A stretch of DNA of 64,000 bases from Simplicispira sp. 125 (GTDB lineage Bacteria > Pseudomonadota > Gammaproteobacteria > Burkholderiales > Burkholderiaceae_C): positions 3,162,001 to 3,226,000 of the forward strand of contig NZ_QEKM01000001.1 in the NCBI RefSeq assembly GCF_003096555.1, written 5' to 3'. Position numbers and translations under genes: made by a program. Positions 52,136-60,210 of the stretch are shown in pieces. Below the pieces are notes generated by a model. The model saw only the letters and a list, made by a program, of their open reading frames with translations, was not told where the DNA came from and searched no databases. Position 1 is the first letter of the stretch; every line of letters starts with the position of its first letter.

Positions 52136-53338
52136 ATGAGACGGATACCCGCATGGCTGGCCATCGCTGCTGGCGCCTTGACTTTGGTCGCAACGCCGTT
52201 GTTGCACGCCCAGGAAGGCAACGTCGTACGGGTGGGCGTGATTGGCCCGTTCACCGGCCCGTCGTCCGACTTCGGCAAGCCCATGCTGCAAGGCATTGAA
52301 TTGGCGGTGGAGGAGATCAATGCCGTAGGCGGCTACGTGGGGCGGCCCCTGCAACTGGTCATCAAGGACGACCGGGGCGACCCACAGACGGGTTTGACCG
52401 CTTCGCAAGAGTTGGCTGCACAGGGTGTCGTGGCCACCATTGGCTTTTGCAACACGGGGGTGGCGCAAAAATCCCTCGATGTGTTCCAGAACGCCAAGAT
52501 TCCGCTCATCGTGCCCTGCGCCACCGGCACGCCGATCACGGCCAAGTTCCCGGCGCCCGAGAGCTACATCTTCCGCACCTCGGCACGCGACAGCATTCAG
52601 GCACCATTCGTTGTGGACGATATCGTCAAGCGCGGCTGGACTAAGGTGGCGATTTTTGCCGACACCACCGGCTATGGCGAAGCCGGGCTCAAGGACGTGG
52701 AGGCTGCGCTGCAGGCGCGCAAGCTCAAGGCAGTGCACGTGACGCGCTTCCCCCTGGGCGTGGCCGATCTGCGCGAAGAACTCAAGGCCGCGCGCGATGC
52801 GGGTGCCAATGTGATCTTCAGCTACACCGTGGGCCAGGAAAACGCTGTCATTGCCAATGGCCGCAAGGACCTGGGCTGGAAAGTGCCCCAGGTTGGGGCC
52901 TGGCCGCTGTCGTTCCCGTTCTTCATCGAGGGGGGCAAGGACGCGGCCGATGGCGCGCTGATGGCGCAGACCTTCATTGCCGAGCCCAGCAACGAGCGGC
53001 GCGCCGCCTTTTTGAGCGCTTTCACGCGCAAGAATGGCAAGCGCATGGCCGTGCCCATGGCGGCAGCCCAGGGCTATGACACCACCTACCTGTTGATCCA
53101 TTCGCTGTTCGGTATCCGCAGCGGCAAGATCGACGGCCCCTCGATCAAGACCGCGCTGGAGAATATTCCGCGTGTGTATTACGGCGTGGTGGCCACCTAC
53201 GAAAAGCCGTTCAGCCGCAACGACAAGGATGCCATCACCCAGAACATGCTGGTCATGGGCAAGGTGCAGGGCGGGGCCATCACTTTTGCCTACCCGGAAG
53301 ACGCCAAGCGCAACCTGATCGTGCAGCGCAAACAATAA
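52136..53338 (+). CDS. ABC transporter substrate-binding protein (LivK type)
   Basis: 400 residues: signal peptide (TLVATPLLHA), then type I periplasmic binding fold of the branched-chain amino acid/amide class (VGVIGPFTGPSSDFGKPML, GIELAVEEINAVGG, DDRGDPQTGL). FADTTGYGEAGLKDVEAALQ begins the second lobe. No permease or ATPase genes of an ABC transporter lie nearby, so it is an orphan binding protein. GAAGGA precedes ATG 52136. Confidence 0.88.
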   Translation: MRRIPAWLAIAAGALTLVATPLLHAQEGNVVRVGVIGPFTGPSSDFGKPMLQGIELAVEEINAVGGYVGRPLQLVIKDDRGDPQTGLTASQELAAQGVVATIGFCNTGVAQKSLDVFQNAKIPLIVPCATGTPITAKFPAPESYIFRTSARDSIQAPFVVDDIVKRGWTKVAIFADTTGYGEAGLKDVEAALQARKLKAVHVTRFPLGVADLREELKAARDAGANVIFSYTVGQENAVIANGRKDLGWKVPQVGAWPLSFPFFIEGGKDAADGALMAQTFIAEPSNERRAAFLSAFTRKNGKRMAVPMAAAQGYDTTYLLIHSLFGIRSGKIDGPSIKTALENIPRVYYGVVATYEKPFSRNDKDAITQNMLVMGKVQGGAITFAYPEDAKRNLIVQRKQ

Positions 53339-53784
53339 GAACGGCGATCCGCAGCCTGGTCCGGCTGCGGTAATGCCCTAGCGCATGCTGCGTGAGCAGC
53401 CCTGCAGTGGGCGGCCTCGGGGCGCATTGGCACGTGTTCCCACCCAGGGTGCGCAGAAACGGCGCACTGGACGAGCCGCAGGCCCCAACGATGGCGGCGC
53501 TGTCAAAATCTTAGTGTTTTAGGCCTCTGGCGCTTTGCTGTATTGCGCTGATAGCTATTGTATTGATAGCTATGCTGGCATGCGGCGGGCGCAGCACTTT
53601 CTGGCCGCAGAGGGGCTGTGCGCCGCGCTGGTGCCGACGTTCAGGCGCCGAAAGCGATGCCTTTCAGGGCGGACAGGGCACGCAAGATTGCATTCCAATA
53701 AAAGCAAAATTAAACTCTGCCTGAATACATCAGTGTGGCTAATATGGTTTGCCGCGTCCCATTCCTTCAAACGCCTCTTACACC
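53339..53784. other. Gene-free interval between the ABC binding protein and argP
   Basis: 446 bp. A hairpin CCGCAGCC/GGCTGCGG (53349-53370) without a T-tract may mark the end of the binding-protein transcript. The middle holds repeat copy 9 and a GATAGCTAT direct repeat. From about 53690 the DNA is AT-rich (CAATAAAAGCAAAATTAAAC) and probably carries the argP promoter. No convincing coding frame was found on either strand. The lysine/arginine exporter that often diverges from argP is absent. Confidence 0.5.
53516..53573 (-). repeat. AT-rich repeat (copy 9)
   Basis: TTTTAGGCCTCTGGCGCTTT then GCTGTATTGCGCTGATAGCT. The core is followed by a second GATAGCTAT, as if the end had been duplicated. 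Confidence 0.75.
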
Positions 53785-54699
53785 ATGAGTTCTTACGACC
53801 CTGCCGCTCTGGAATGCCTTGCCGCCATCATCGAGGAAGGGGGCTTCGAGCGTGCCGCCCAGCGCCTGAATGTCACGCAGTCCGCCGTCTCGCAGCGGCT
53901 GCGGGCGCTGGAGGCACAGGTAGGGTCGGTGCTGATCGTGCGCAGCAGGCCGCTGCGGCCCACGTCGGCGGGGCAGTTACTGCTCAAGCACACCAAGCAG
54001 ATGCGCCTGCTGCGCGCCGACCTGGAGCGTGACCTGCAGGAACTGGCACCCAGTGCGCCGGGGGGCGGGCGGGAAGACGAGCGCATCTCCATTGCCATCA
54101 ATGCCGACAGCATTGCCACCTGGGCGCTGGGCGCGCTGCAAGACCTGGTGCACCAGCGCCTGCCCCTGGAAATCATTGTGGACGACCAGGATTTCACCCA
54201 GGAATGGCTGCGCTCGGGCCAGGTGCTGGGCTGCGTCACCACGCTCAAGCAGGCCTTGCGCGGCTGCAAAATGGTGCCGCTGGGCGCCATGCGCTATGTG
54301 GCTGTGGCTTCGCCCGCGTTTGAGCAAAAGCACCTGCCCGGTGGCCTCACGGCGCACAACTTTCGCACGGTGCCCTACCTTTCGTTCAACCGCAAGGACG
54401 ACATGGCGGTGGAATTTGTGTCCCGGGCTTTCGGCCTGAAGCGGGTGGCCCTGAACCACCTGTTTGTCCCCAGCTCCGAAGGACAGATGCATGCTGTTTC
54501 AGCCGGGTGGGCCGTGGGTGTACTGCCGGAACTGTTGGTGCGCGACAAACTGGCGGACGGCAGCCTGGTCAACATGGCCCCGGGACAGGTGCTGTTCATC
54601 CAGTTGTATTGGCACTGCTGGAATTTGGAGTCCGAGGTGCTCGACGCTCTGACCTTGGCCCTGACGGAAACGGCGGCGCAGTCGCTGGTTGCTTCATGA
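53785..54699 (+). CDS. argP: ArgP-family LysR regulator
   Basis: 304 residues. The helix-turn-helix GGFERAAQRLNVTQSAVSQRL is followed by the ArgP/LysG-type effector domain: INADSIATWALGAL, LEIIVDDQDFTQEWLRSGQV, LGCVTTLKQALRGCKMVPLG, FVPSSEGQMHAVSAGWAVGV. ArgP senses lysine and arginine and turns on their exporter. That exporter gene is not adjacent here. ATG 53785 is the start. Confidence 0.9.
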   Translation: MSSYDPAALECLAAIIEEGGFERAAQRLNVTQSAVSQRLRALEAQVGSVLIVRSRPLRPTSAGQLLLKHTKQMRLLRADLERDLQELAPSAPGGGREDERISIAINADSIATWALGALQDLVHQRLPLEIIVDDQDFTQEWLRSGQVLGCVTTLKQALRGCKMVPLGAMRYVAVASPAFEQKHLPGGLTAHNFRTVPYLSFNRKDDMAVEFVSRAFGLKRVALNHLFVPSSEGQMHAVSAGWAVGVLPELLVRDKLADGSLVNMAPGQVLFIQLYWHCWNLESEVLDALTLALTETAAQSLVAS

Positions 54700-54777
54700 G
54701 AGTGAAAACCCTGAACGCCGTGGTTACGAAACAACTGCACCAACCATTTTTAAACTGTAATGCATAAGATGGCGGGT

Positions 54778-55392
54778 ATGTCGACCCAGCCCACCAAAAT
54801 TTCCTTCAAGGAGCAAATGCACCAGGCGCGCGAACGCGCCATTTTGCAGACCGCCTGCGACCTGCTGGGTGCCAAGTCGTTTGATGCCATGACTATGGAC
54901 GATGTGGCCAATGGCGTGGGCATTGCCAAGGCCAGCCTGTACAAGCATTTCGGCAGCAAGGAAGACCTGTGCTGCGCCGCCATGGTGGAAGTGCTGCACC
55001 TGGTGCGCGCTTACCTGGCCACCCTCGACCCTGGCCTGCCCGTCGTGGAAAAACTGCGCGCAGTGGTGCGTTGGTCGCTTGAGCGCCTGCTGGCCCACGA
55101 AATGCCGCTGCTGCCCAGCAGCAACTCCACGCTGCGCAGTGTGCTCATGTCCAACAAAGAATATGCGGACGGTGTGATTCTGCTCAGCGACACTTTGGGT
55201 GAGTGGATCGTCCAGGCGCAGGCCGAGGGCGTCATTGAACCCACCCTGCCGCCGCTGGTGGTGCTCTACACCTTGTACGCGCGCGCCTGCGATCCGGTCG
55301 TGGGTTTTCTCAAGGAGAGCGGTCTGTACCAGGACGCAGAGATCATCGATTTGGTGCTGCGCACCTGTTTCGACGGATTGAACGCACGCTAA
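54778..55392 (+). CDS. TetR-family transcriptional regulator
   Basis: About 204 residues. The helix-turn-helix is in AILQTACDLLGAKSFDAMTM then DDVANGVGIAKASLYKHFGS, followed by a TetR_C-like ligand domain. ATG 54760 is an alternative start adding six residues. It is closely followed by a bidirectional terminator. The target is unknown, and the neighbours are unrelated in function. Confidence 0.88.
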   Translation: MSTQPTKISFKEQMHQARERAILQTACDLLGAKSFDAMTMDDVANGVGIAKASLYKHFGSKEDLCCAAMVEVLHLVRAYLATLDPGLPVVEKLRAVVRWSLERLLAHEMPLLPSSNSTLRSVLMSNKEYADGVILLSDTLGEWIVQAQAEGVIEPTLPPLVVLYTLYARACDPVVGFLKESGLYQDAEIIDLVLRTCFDGLNAR

Positions 55393-55427
55393 AAAAGCGC
55401 CCGCAGATGCGGGCGCCTTTGCTTTTA
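55391..55427. terminator. Bidirectional terminator between TetR and fasciclin genes
   Basis: GCGCCCGCA/TGCGGGCGC (55397-55405 with 55408-55416) has six As before it and CCTTTGCTTTT after it, so it can end the TetR transcript and the converging fasciclin transcript. Confidence 0.8.
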
Positions 55428-55444
55428 TCGTCCGAGCTGCCTGC

Positions 55445-56383
55445 TCAGGCGGGCAGCAACACCCGATCCACCACGTGGATCACCCCGTTACTTGTGAATA
55501 CATCGGTGGTAACGATGCCGGTGACGCGCTGCTTTTGGTCGGTGATCTTCAGACTGGCATCGACCATGAAGGTCTGGCCCTGCACCGTGGCAATGGCGGA
55601 GCCCACTGGCACCTCGGCTTTGAGCACACGGGAACCCACCACGTGGTAGGTCAGCACCTTCGTCAGCAACGCCTTGTCGGCCAGCAGAGCGTCCTTGCCC
55701 ACGCCCAGCTCGCCCAGCAGCGCTGCGAAAGCTGCGTTGGTGGGGGCAAAAACGGTGAACGGCCCTGCACTCTGCAAAGTTTCCACCAGACCCGCCGCCA
55801 CCACTGCCTCAACGAGGATGCTGAAGTCGGGCAAAGACTGCGCTGTCGCCACAATATCCTTGTTGGCAGGCAGCAGCACGCGGTCCACCAGATGCACAAC
55901 GCCGTTGCTGGCCTGGATGTCGGTGGCGGTGATGTTGCCGACGCGGTTGCGCCCATCGGTGATCTTCAGACCCCCCAACGACTCGATTTTGAAGAATCCG
56001 CCGGCCAAAGGACTGATGGCCTTGCCCACGGGCACATTGGCAAGTGGCACATTGCTGCCCAGCACGTGGTACGTCAGCACGGCCGTCAACAAGGCTTTGT
56101 CGGCCAATAGGGCTTCTTTGGTCACACCCAGTTCGGCGAGCAGCGCTGCGAAAGCCGCATTGGTCGGTGCAAAAACCGTGAGTTTCTCCGTGCTCAGTGT
56201 GGGGGCCAGACCGGCAGCGACCACGGCTTCGACGAGGATGCTGAGGTCGGGCGTGTTTTGCGCCACCTCGACGATATTGCGCTGCGGCTCGTCATCGCCG
56301 CCGCCACAGGCTTGCAGCAAGGTGGTGCTGGCGCCCACAGCGGCAGCGATCAGGACGGAACGGCGGTTGAACACGGTGTTCAT
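55445..56383 (-). CDS. Lipoprotein with two fasciclin (FAS1) domains
   Basis: 312 residues with a Tat-like signal (NRRSVLIAAAVGAS) and lipobox LLQAC (C26). Two FAS1 domains follow, each with LTVFAPTNAAFAALL / FTVFAPTNAAFAALL (H1 box), LLADKALLTxVLTYHVxGS, and SNGVxHxVDRVLLP (H2 box). FAS1 domains mediate adhesion. The twin domains are about 55% alike by eye, consistent with internal duplication. It probably shares regulation with the single-domain gene just upstream. Confidence 0.88.
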   Translation of the reverse strand: MNTVFNRRSVLIAAAVGASTTLLQACGGGDDEPQRNIVEVAQNTPDLSILVEAVVAAGLAPTLSTEKLTVFAPTNAAFAALLAELGVTKEALLADKALLTAVLTYHVLGSNVPLANVPVGKAISPLAGGFFKIESLGGLKITDGRNRVGNITATDIQASNGVVHLVDRVLLPANKDIVATAQSLPDFSILVEAVVAAGLVETLQSAGPFTVFAPTNAAFAALLGELGVGKDALLADKALLTKVLTYHVVGSRVLKAEVPVGSAIATVQGQTFMVDASLKITDQKQRVTGIVTTDVFTSNGVIHVVDRVLLPA

Positions 56384-56442
56384 GGCGGATTCTCCTTGGG
56401 GGGTTATGAAGGGTGCAATCACTGAACGCTATGTGGCCCGGT

Positions 56443-56898
56443 TCATTGGGGCATCAGCACGGTGTCGATCGCATGGATCACACCGTTGCTTGCGGCAACG
56501 TCGGTGGCGACCACCTTGGACTGGTCCACCATCACGCCCATGTTGGTAGAAACCGTCAGCTCCTGTCCCTCGACGGTCTTGACCTTGCCAGCCTTCACGT
56601 CCTTGGCCATGACTTTGCCGGGTACGACGTGGTACGTCAGGACCTTGGTCAGTGCAGCCTTGTCGGCCAACAGACCGTCGAGCGTGGCCTTGGGGATCTT
56701 TGCGAACGCTTCATCGGTGGGGGCAAATACCGTGAACGGGCCCGGTCCCTTGAGCGTATCCACCAGGCCAGCCGCTTGAACTGCAGCCACCAAGGTGTTG
56801 AAGTTGCCTGCCTTTACGGCGGTGTCAACGATGTCTTGCGCCATGGTGGTGAACGTGGCGCCGGCAGTCAGAGCCAATGCAATCAAAGTCTTCTTCAT
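56443..56898 (-). CDS. Secreted single-domain fasciclin protein
   Basis: 151 residues with a signal peptide ([16 protein letters not shown], then TTMAQ). One FAS1 domain follows ([56 protein letters not shown]), a closer match to the stand-alone bacterial type than the twin protein downstream. The 59-bp gap to the next gene has no terminator. Confidence 0.92.
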   Translation of the reverse strand: MKKTLIALALTAGATFTTMAQDIVDTAVKAGNFNTLVAAVQAAGLVDTLKGPGPFTVFAPTDEAFAKIPKATLDGLLADKAALTKVLTYHVVPGKVMAKDVKAGKVKTVEGQELTVSTNMGVMVDQSKVVATDVAASNGVIHAIDTVLMPQ

Positions 56899-56979
56899 GG
56901 GTCGTTCCTCTGGTGTGGGATGGAAACAGAACGCCAGGATGGGCGTTCGCGAAATGTATAACCAATCAGTAATAAAGTA

Positions 56980-56991
56980 AACCTATAGGTT
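56980..56991. promoter_or_regulatory. Palindrome AACCTATAGGTT upstream of the fasciclin genes
   Basis: A perfect 12-bp palindrome in an AT-rich region about 80 bp before the fasciclin start, with a further inverted ATAACC (56958-56963)/GGTTAT (56988-56993) pair. It could be a regulator site. No known consensus was recognised. Confidence 0.35.
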
Positions 56992-57022
56992 ATGTGAAAA
57001 CTATCCGGTAATTTTCGGGCGC

Positions 57023-57047
57023 AAAAAAACCCTGCCGAGGCAGGGCT
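57023..57047 (-). terminator. Terminator after the universal stress protein gene
   Basis: Minus strand: CCCTGCC/GGCAGGG stem (57039-57045 with 57030-57036) across TC, followed by seven Ts. It lies 19 bases after the usp stop. Confidence 0.85.
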
Positions 57048-57065
57048 GGACGGGAGTGAAAGGGT

Positions 57066-57488
57066 TCAGCGCACGATGAGCACCGGCACCTTGCTGTTGG
57101 CCAGCACCTGTGTGGTGACTGAGCCCATGACCAGCGTGGCCAAGGCGCCGTGGCCGTGCGAGCCCATCACCAGCAGGTCAAATTTGCCTGTGTCGGCGAC
57201 CTTGCCGATGGTTTCACCCACCGCTCCCACCTTCAGAATGCGCTTGGGCGCCACACCATGGCGCTCCAGAAATTTGCAGACCGGGCCCATCACCTTGTCG
57301 CCTTCGTCGGCGTAATACTGGTCCACCACCTCTTTGCCAACAGCCGCGCGCGCGCGCGGCGGTAACGCTGCCTGGACGGTGATCACGGTGTAGCTGTGGT
57401 TCGAACCCAGAAAGTCATCATGGGTGGCCAGATAGGCCAGCATTTTCTTTGTGTAAGCGCTGCCATCGACAGCCAGCAAGATGTTCAT
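57066..57488 (-). CDS. Universal stress protein (UspA family)
   Basis: 140 residues. The fold start MNILLAVDGSAYTKKMLAYL is followed by the ATP-binding motif G-x2-G-x9-G-S/T: MGSHGHGALATLVMGSVTTQ. The motif predicts a nucleotide-binding Usp. It is a single gene with its own terminator. Confidence 0.92.
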   Translation of the reverse strand: MNILLAVDGSAYTKKMLAYLATHDDFLGSNHSYTVITVQAALPPRARAAVGKEVVDQYYADEGDKVMGPVCKFLERHGVAPKRILKVGAVGETIGKVADTGKFDLLVMGSHGHGALATLVMGSVTTQVLANSKVPVLIVR

Positions 57489-57545
57489 GCGATGCTCCAG
57501 GAAGTACGTTGGACGGGAATCTGGGAAGCTCCCAGGCCTCGCCCA

Positions 57546-58391
57546 TCATACGGCCAGGCAACACTGTGGCTGGAAGAAGGACTGTTCGTTCTTGCGTGCG
57601 TAACCCAGGGGATTGGCCACCACGCGGCATTGCCAGGGCGTGCCGTCGTCTCGCAGGCCCTGGGCGGTGTAGTCGCTGGGCGCGTGCAGGTGACCGTGCA
57701 GCCACAGCCGGGCATGTGGCAAAAGATCGTCGTAGGCATTGCAAAACCCGGCCGTGCCAGCGGCCATGCCATAGCGCGGGTCCGCGCTGCGCAGGCTCGG
57801 AGCAAAGTGCGTGACGGCTACCGTGGGGCCGTCAAACGCCTGCGCCAGCGTGGCGGACAGCCACTCGTGGCACTCCAGCGCCTGGGCGCGCACCGTTTCG
57901 GCCAGCCAGGGCAAGCCGTTGCGCGTGCAGCCCGTTTTGGAGAGGTAAAAATCGGCTGCGCGGTAAGCCTTCTGGCGCATGCGCAAGCGCTCTGCCAGGT
58001 CGCTGCAGCCCTTGTGGTCAGCGATGGAATCGAAGTTGCTCCACAAGGTGGTGCCCACAAAACGCACCCCGTCGAGCACCAGGGTCTCGCGTTCCAGCCA
58101 CAGCAGGCCCAAGGTGTCGCAGGTACGGCGCAGGCGTGCGTGGGCCGCGTCGAAGTCCTGCATGTCGTACTCATGGTTGCCTGGCACAAAAACCACGGGG
58201 GTGGGCCAAGCCCCCCATTGGGGCAGGGGTGAGAAGCGCTCCAGGCCAAAGTGCGCTCCTTCGAGTAACGAGCCGTCCTGGTAGGAGCCAATGTCGCCCG
58301 CCAGCACCAGTACATCGGCATTGGACACAGGTTCTGGCCTGAACTGCGGGTGGGCCTCCAGGTGGAGGTCAGACAAAAGCTGGATCTGCAT
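57546..58391 (-). CDS. Calcineurin-like metallophosphoesterase
   Basis: 281 residues with the five metallophosphoesterase motifs: SDLHLE at the start, LAGDIGS, VPGNHEYD, VTHFAPS and the final LHGHLHAP. The di-metal site is therefore complete. Substrates for this branch are unknown (nucleotides or phosphodiesters). ATG 58391 begins exactly at the first strand. Confidence 0.9.
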   Translation of the reverse strand: MQIQLLSDLHLEAHPQFRPEPVSNADVLVLAGDIGSYQDGSLLEGAHFGLERFSPLPQWGAWPTPVVFVPGNHEYDMQDFDAAHARLRRTCDTLGLLWLERETLVLDGVRFVGTTLWSNFDSIADHKGCSDLAERLRMRQKAYRAADFYLSKTGCTRNGLPWLAETVRAQALECHEWLSATLAQAFDGPTVAVTHFAPSLRSADPRYGMAAGTAGFCNAYDDLLPHARLWLHGHLHAPSDYTAQGLRDDGTPWQCRVVANPLGYARKNEQSFFQPQCCLAV

Positions 58392-58416
58392 GCAAGACGC
58401 GCGCAATGGCCTTCGA

Positions 58417-59406
58417 TCAAGGCCGGCCTGTGGCCGCAAGGCCGTCCAGCGCATCCACCAAGGCCCTGAATTCCGCGCTGCTGAGTGAGAGGCTGCGCTC
58501 ATGCCCGGATTTCGCGGTGATCTGGAAGGGCCAGGTCGTGCGTTCTCCCGGGCGATACGCCGCAGCGGCCTGGCGCACGGTGGCCAGGTCCAGGTCAAAG
58601 GCCACGGTTTCCGTGTGGGTGCACTTGCGCTCAAAAAGGTCACGCAAGTTACAAATGCTGTTCTGGCTCAGGCCCTGGAGCGTGGCGGTGTGGCTGCCAC
58701 TGGCGCCAGGGTAGGTCGCCTTGGCCAGATGGCGAAAGCTGAAGTCGATGTAGGTGTCCGTCAGCACCACCTGCACCAAGGGCTGGTGGGACTTCGGGTC
58801 GATGCTGGCTCGCAGGTATTCGGTGCTCGGGTAATCCTTGCTTTCGGGCACATGGGCCGGCGCCGTGCTGAAACTGGTGGCGCGGCCAGACGCATCCACC
58901 TCGGTGGCCATCTTCCCCCGGTAAAAGTCGGGCACATGCCGGTAGGCCACGGCATCAAAGCTGTCCTTGTTGGCCAGCGACTTGAAAAGGTAGTCCCCAT
59001 GTTTCCAGGACGTGCCTTTTTGCAGCAAGTTGTAGCTGTGGGGCTCTCCATTGGCAAAGAAGGTGAAGTAACTGCTCTTGGCTGCCGGGGCGCCCGGCTC
59101 GGTGACCAGCGTGGCGGTAGTGCCCCGGCACAGGTTTGCGCGGTCGCTCTCTGGGCGCGGTAGCAAGGGGATTTCTGCCGTGCAGACGCCTTGGGCATCG
59201 GTGGTGCACGACCAGGCGCTTTCGATCTTCTTGCCCCCAAAGAAGGAGCCATCGTCCGATTTGCAGGTGCCGCTGACCGTGACAGAGGCAAAAGGCACAT
59301 CCTTTGACTGCAGCAGCACGAAGTGGGCCTCGCCCCGGGAGGGGCTGGCCGCGAAGACGGGGGAGGCCAAGGCGGCGGCCAGGGACAGGGTCAGGGCTTT
59401 ATTCAT
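58417..59406 (-). CDS. Secreted protein of unknown function
   Basis: 329 residues with a signal peptide (LAAALASPVFA). The rest is globular with four cysteines in the first half (GTCKSDDGSFFGG, WSCTTDAQGVC, NLCRGTT), which could form disulfides, and two more near the end (SICNLRDLFERKC). No known domain was recognised. It follows the phosphoesterase by 25 bp in the same direction, and the reading direction makes it the first gene of the pair. Confidence 0.6.
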   Translation of the reverse strand: MNKALTLSLAAALASPVFAASPSRGEAHFVLLQSKDVPFASVTVSGTCKSDDGSFFGGKKIESAWSCTTDAQGVCTAEIPLLPRPESDRANLCRGTTATLVTEPGAPAAKSSYFTFFANGEPHSYNLLQKGTSWKHGDYLFKSLANKDSFDAVAYRHVPDFYRGKMATEVDASGRATSFSTAPAHVPESKDYPSTEYLRASIDPKSHQPLVQVVLTDTYIDFSFRHLAKATYPGASGSHTATLQGLSQNSICNLRDLFERKCTHTETVAFDLDLATVRQAAAAYRPGERTTWPFQITAKSGHERSLSLSSAEFRALVDALDGLAATGRP

Positions 59407-59581
59407 GGACAGCGGCGAAGACGTGGAGGAGCAAGGGCGTGCGTGCCTGGGAATCGTACCCCGGCACCATGGCGAAATCGCCAAGGGCCTACGGCGGGTG
59501 GGGTGAGGGGCGGTGTTCTTGCGGATGCGATGGGCGGTGCCAATAGTTGATCTTGCGCAAAAACAGCCAAAAACACGTATT

Positions 59582-59606
59582 TATAATGCGACTCCTTCTC
59601 ATTTGC
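59582..59606 (+). promoter_or_regulatory. Promoter -10 and candidate Fur box of the ftr operon
   Basis: A perfect TATAAT (59582-59587) touches GCGACTCCTTCTCATTTGC (59588-59606). The right half (TCTCATTTGC) fits the TCATTATC half of the Fur consensus in the form common in beta-proteobacteria. About 10 of 19 bases agree overall. Overlap with the transcription start would give iron repression. Confidence 0.5.
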
Positions 59607-59662
59607 ATTGATAGTTTTGTGCGGCTTACGGCCGCCACCAGACTCCCAGAAAGGATTTCCGC

Positions 59663-60208
59663 ATGCTGCTTCGCTCCCTGGTTCTCACTGGCGCTCTTGC
59701 CCTCAGTCTGCCCGCACTGGCGCTGGAATACCCCATCGGCGCACCCCAAAACGTGGCTGGCATGGAGGTCGCCGCCGTCTACCTGCAGCCCGTGGAAATG
59801 GAGCCGGACGGACACATGCGCAAAGCGTCGGAATCGGACATTCACCTCGAGGCCGACATCCATGCGCTGGGCAGCAACGTCAATGGCTACGCTGAAGGCG
59901 CCTGGATTCCGTACCTGCTGGTCAAGTACGAAGTGACGAAGCAAGGGTCGGGCGAGGTCATCCGCGGAGACATGATGCCCATGGTGGCCAGCGACGGCCC
60001 GCACTATGGCGACAACGTCAAGCTGGCAGGCCCGGGCAAGTACCACGTCAAATTCACCGTGTACCCGCCCAACGCCAAGGAAAACGCCATGGGCATGCAT
60101 TACGGGCGCCACACCGACCGCGCCACAGGTGTGCGCCCCTGGTTCAAGGCCGTCGAGCTGGAATGGGATTTCACCTACGCAGGCATCGGCAAGAAGGGCG
60201 GGTACTGA
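59663..60208 (+). CDS. ftrA: FtrA, periplasmic iron-binding protein (P19/Tp34 family)
   Basis: 181 residues with signal peptide (LTGALALSLPALA). The Tp34/P19 fold carries the metal-site residues Met, His and Asp in MEPDGHMRKASESDIHLEAD, GPHYGDN and AMGMHYGRHTD. P19/FtrA binds Fe2+ (and Cu2+) and hands it to the FtrC permease. First gene of the operon. Confidence 0.92.
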   Translation: MLLRSLVLTGALALSLPALALEYPIGAPQNVAGMEVAAVYLQPVEMEPDGHMRKASESDIHLEADIHALGSNVNGYAEGAWIPYLLVKYEVTKQGSGEVIRGDMMPMVASDGPHYGDNVKLAGPGKYHVKFTVYPPNAKENAMGMHYGRHTDRATGVRPWFKAVELEWDFTYAGIGKKGGY

Positions 60209-60210
60209 AC

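Noticed and set aside
53570..53770. A 66-codon minus-strand frame in the gap before argP
   Set aside because: No ribosome binding site, no domain, and it starts within the probable argP promoter.
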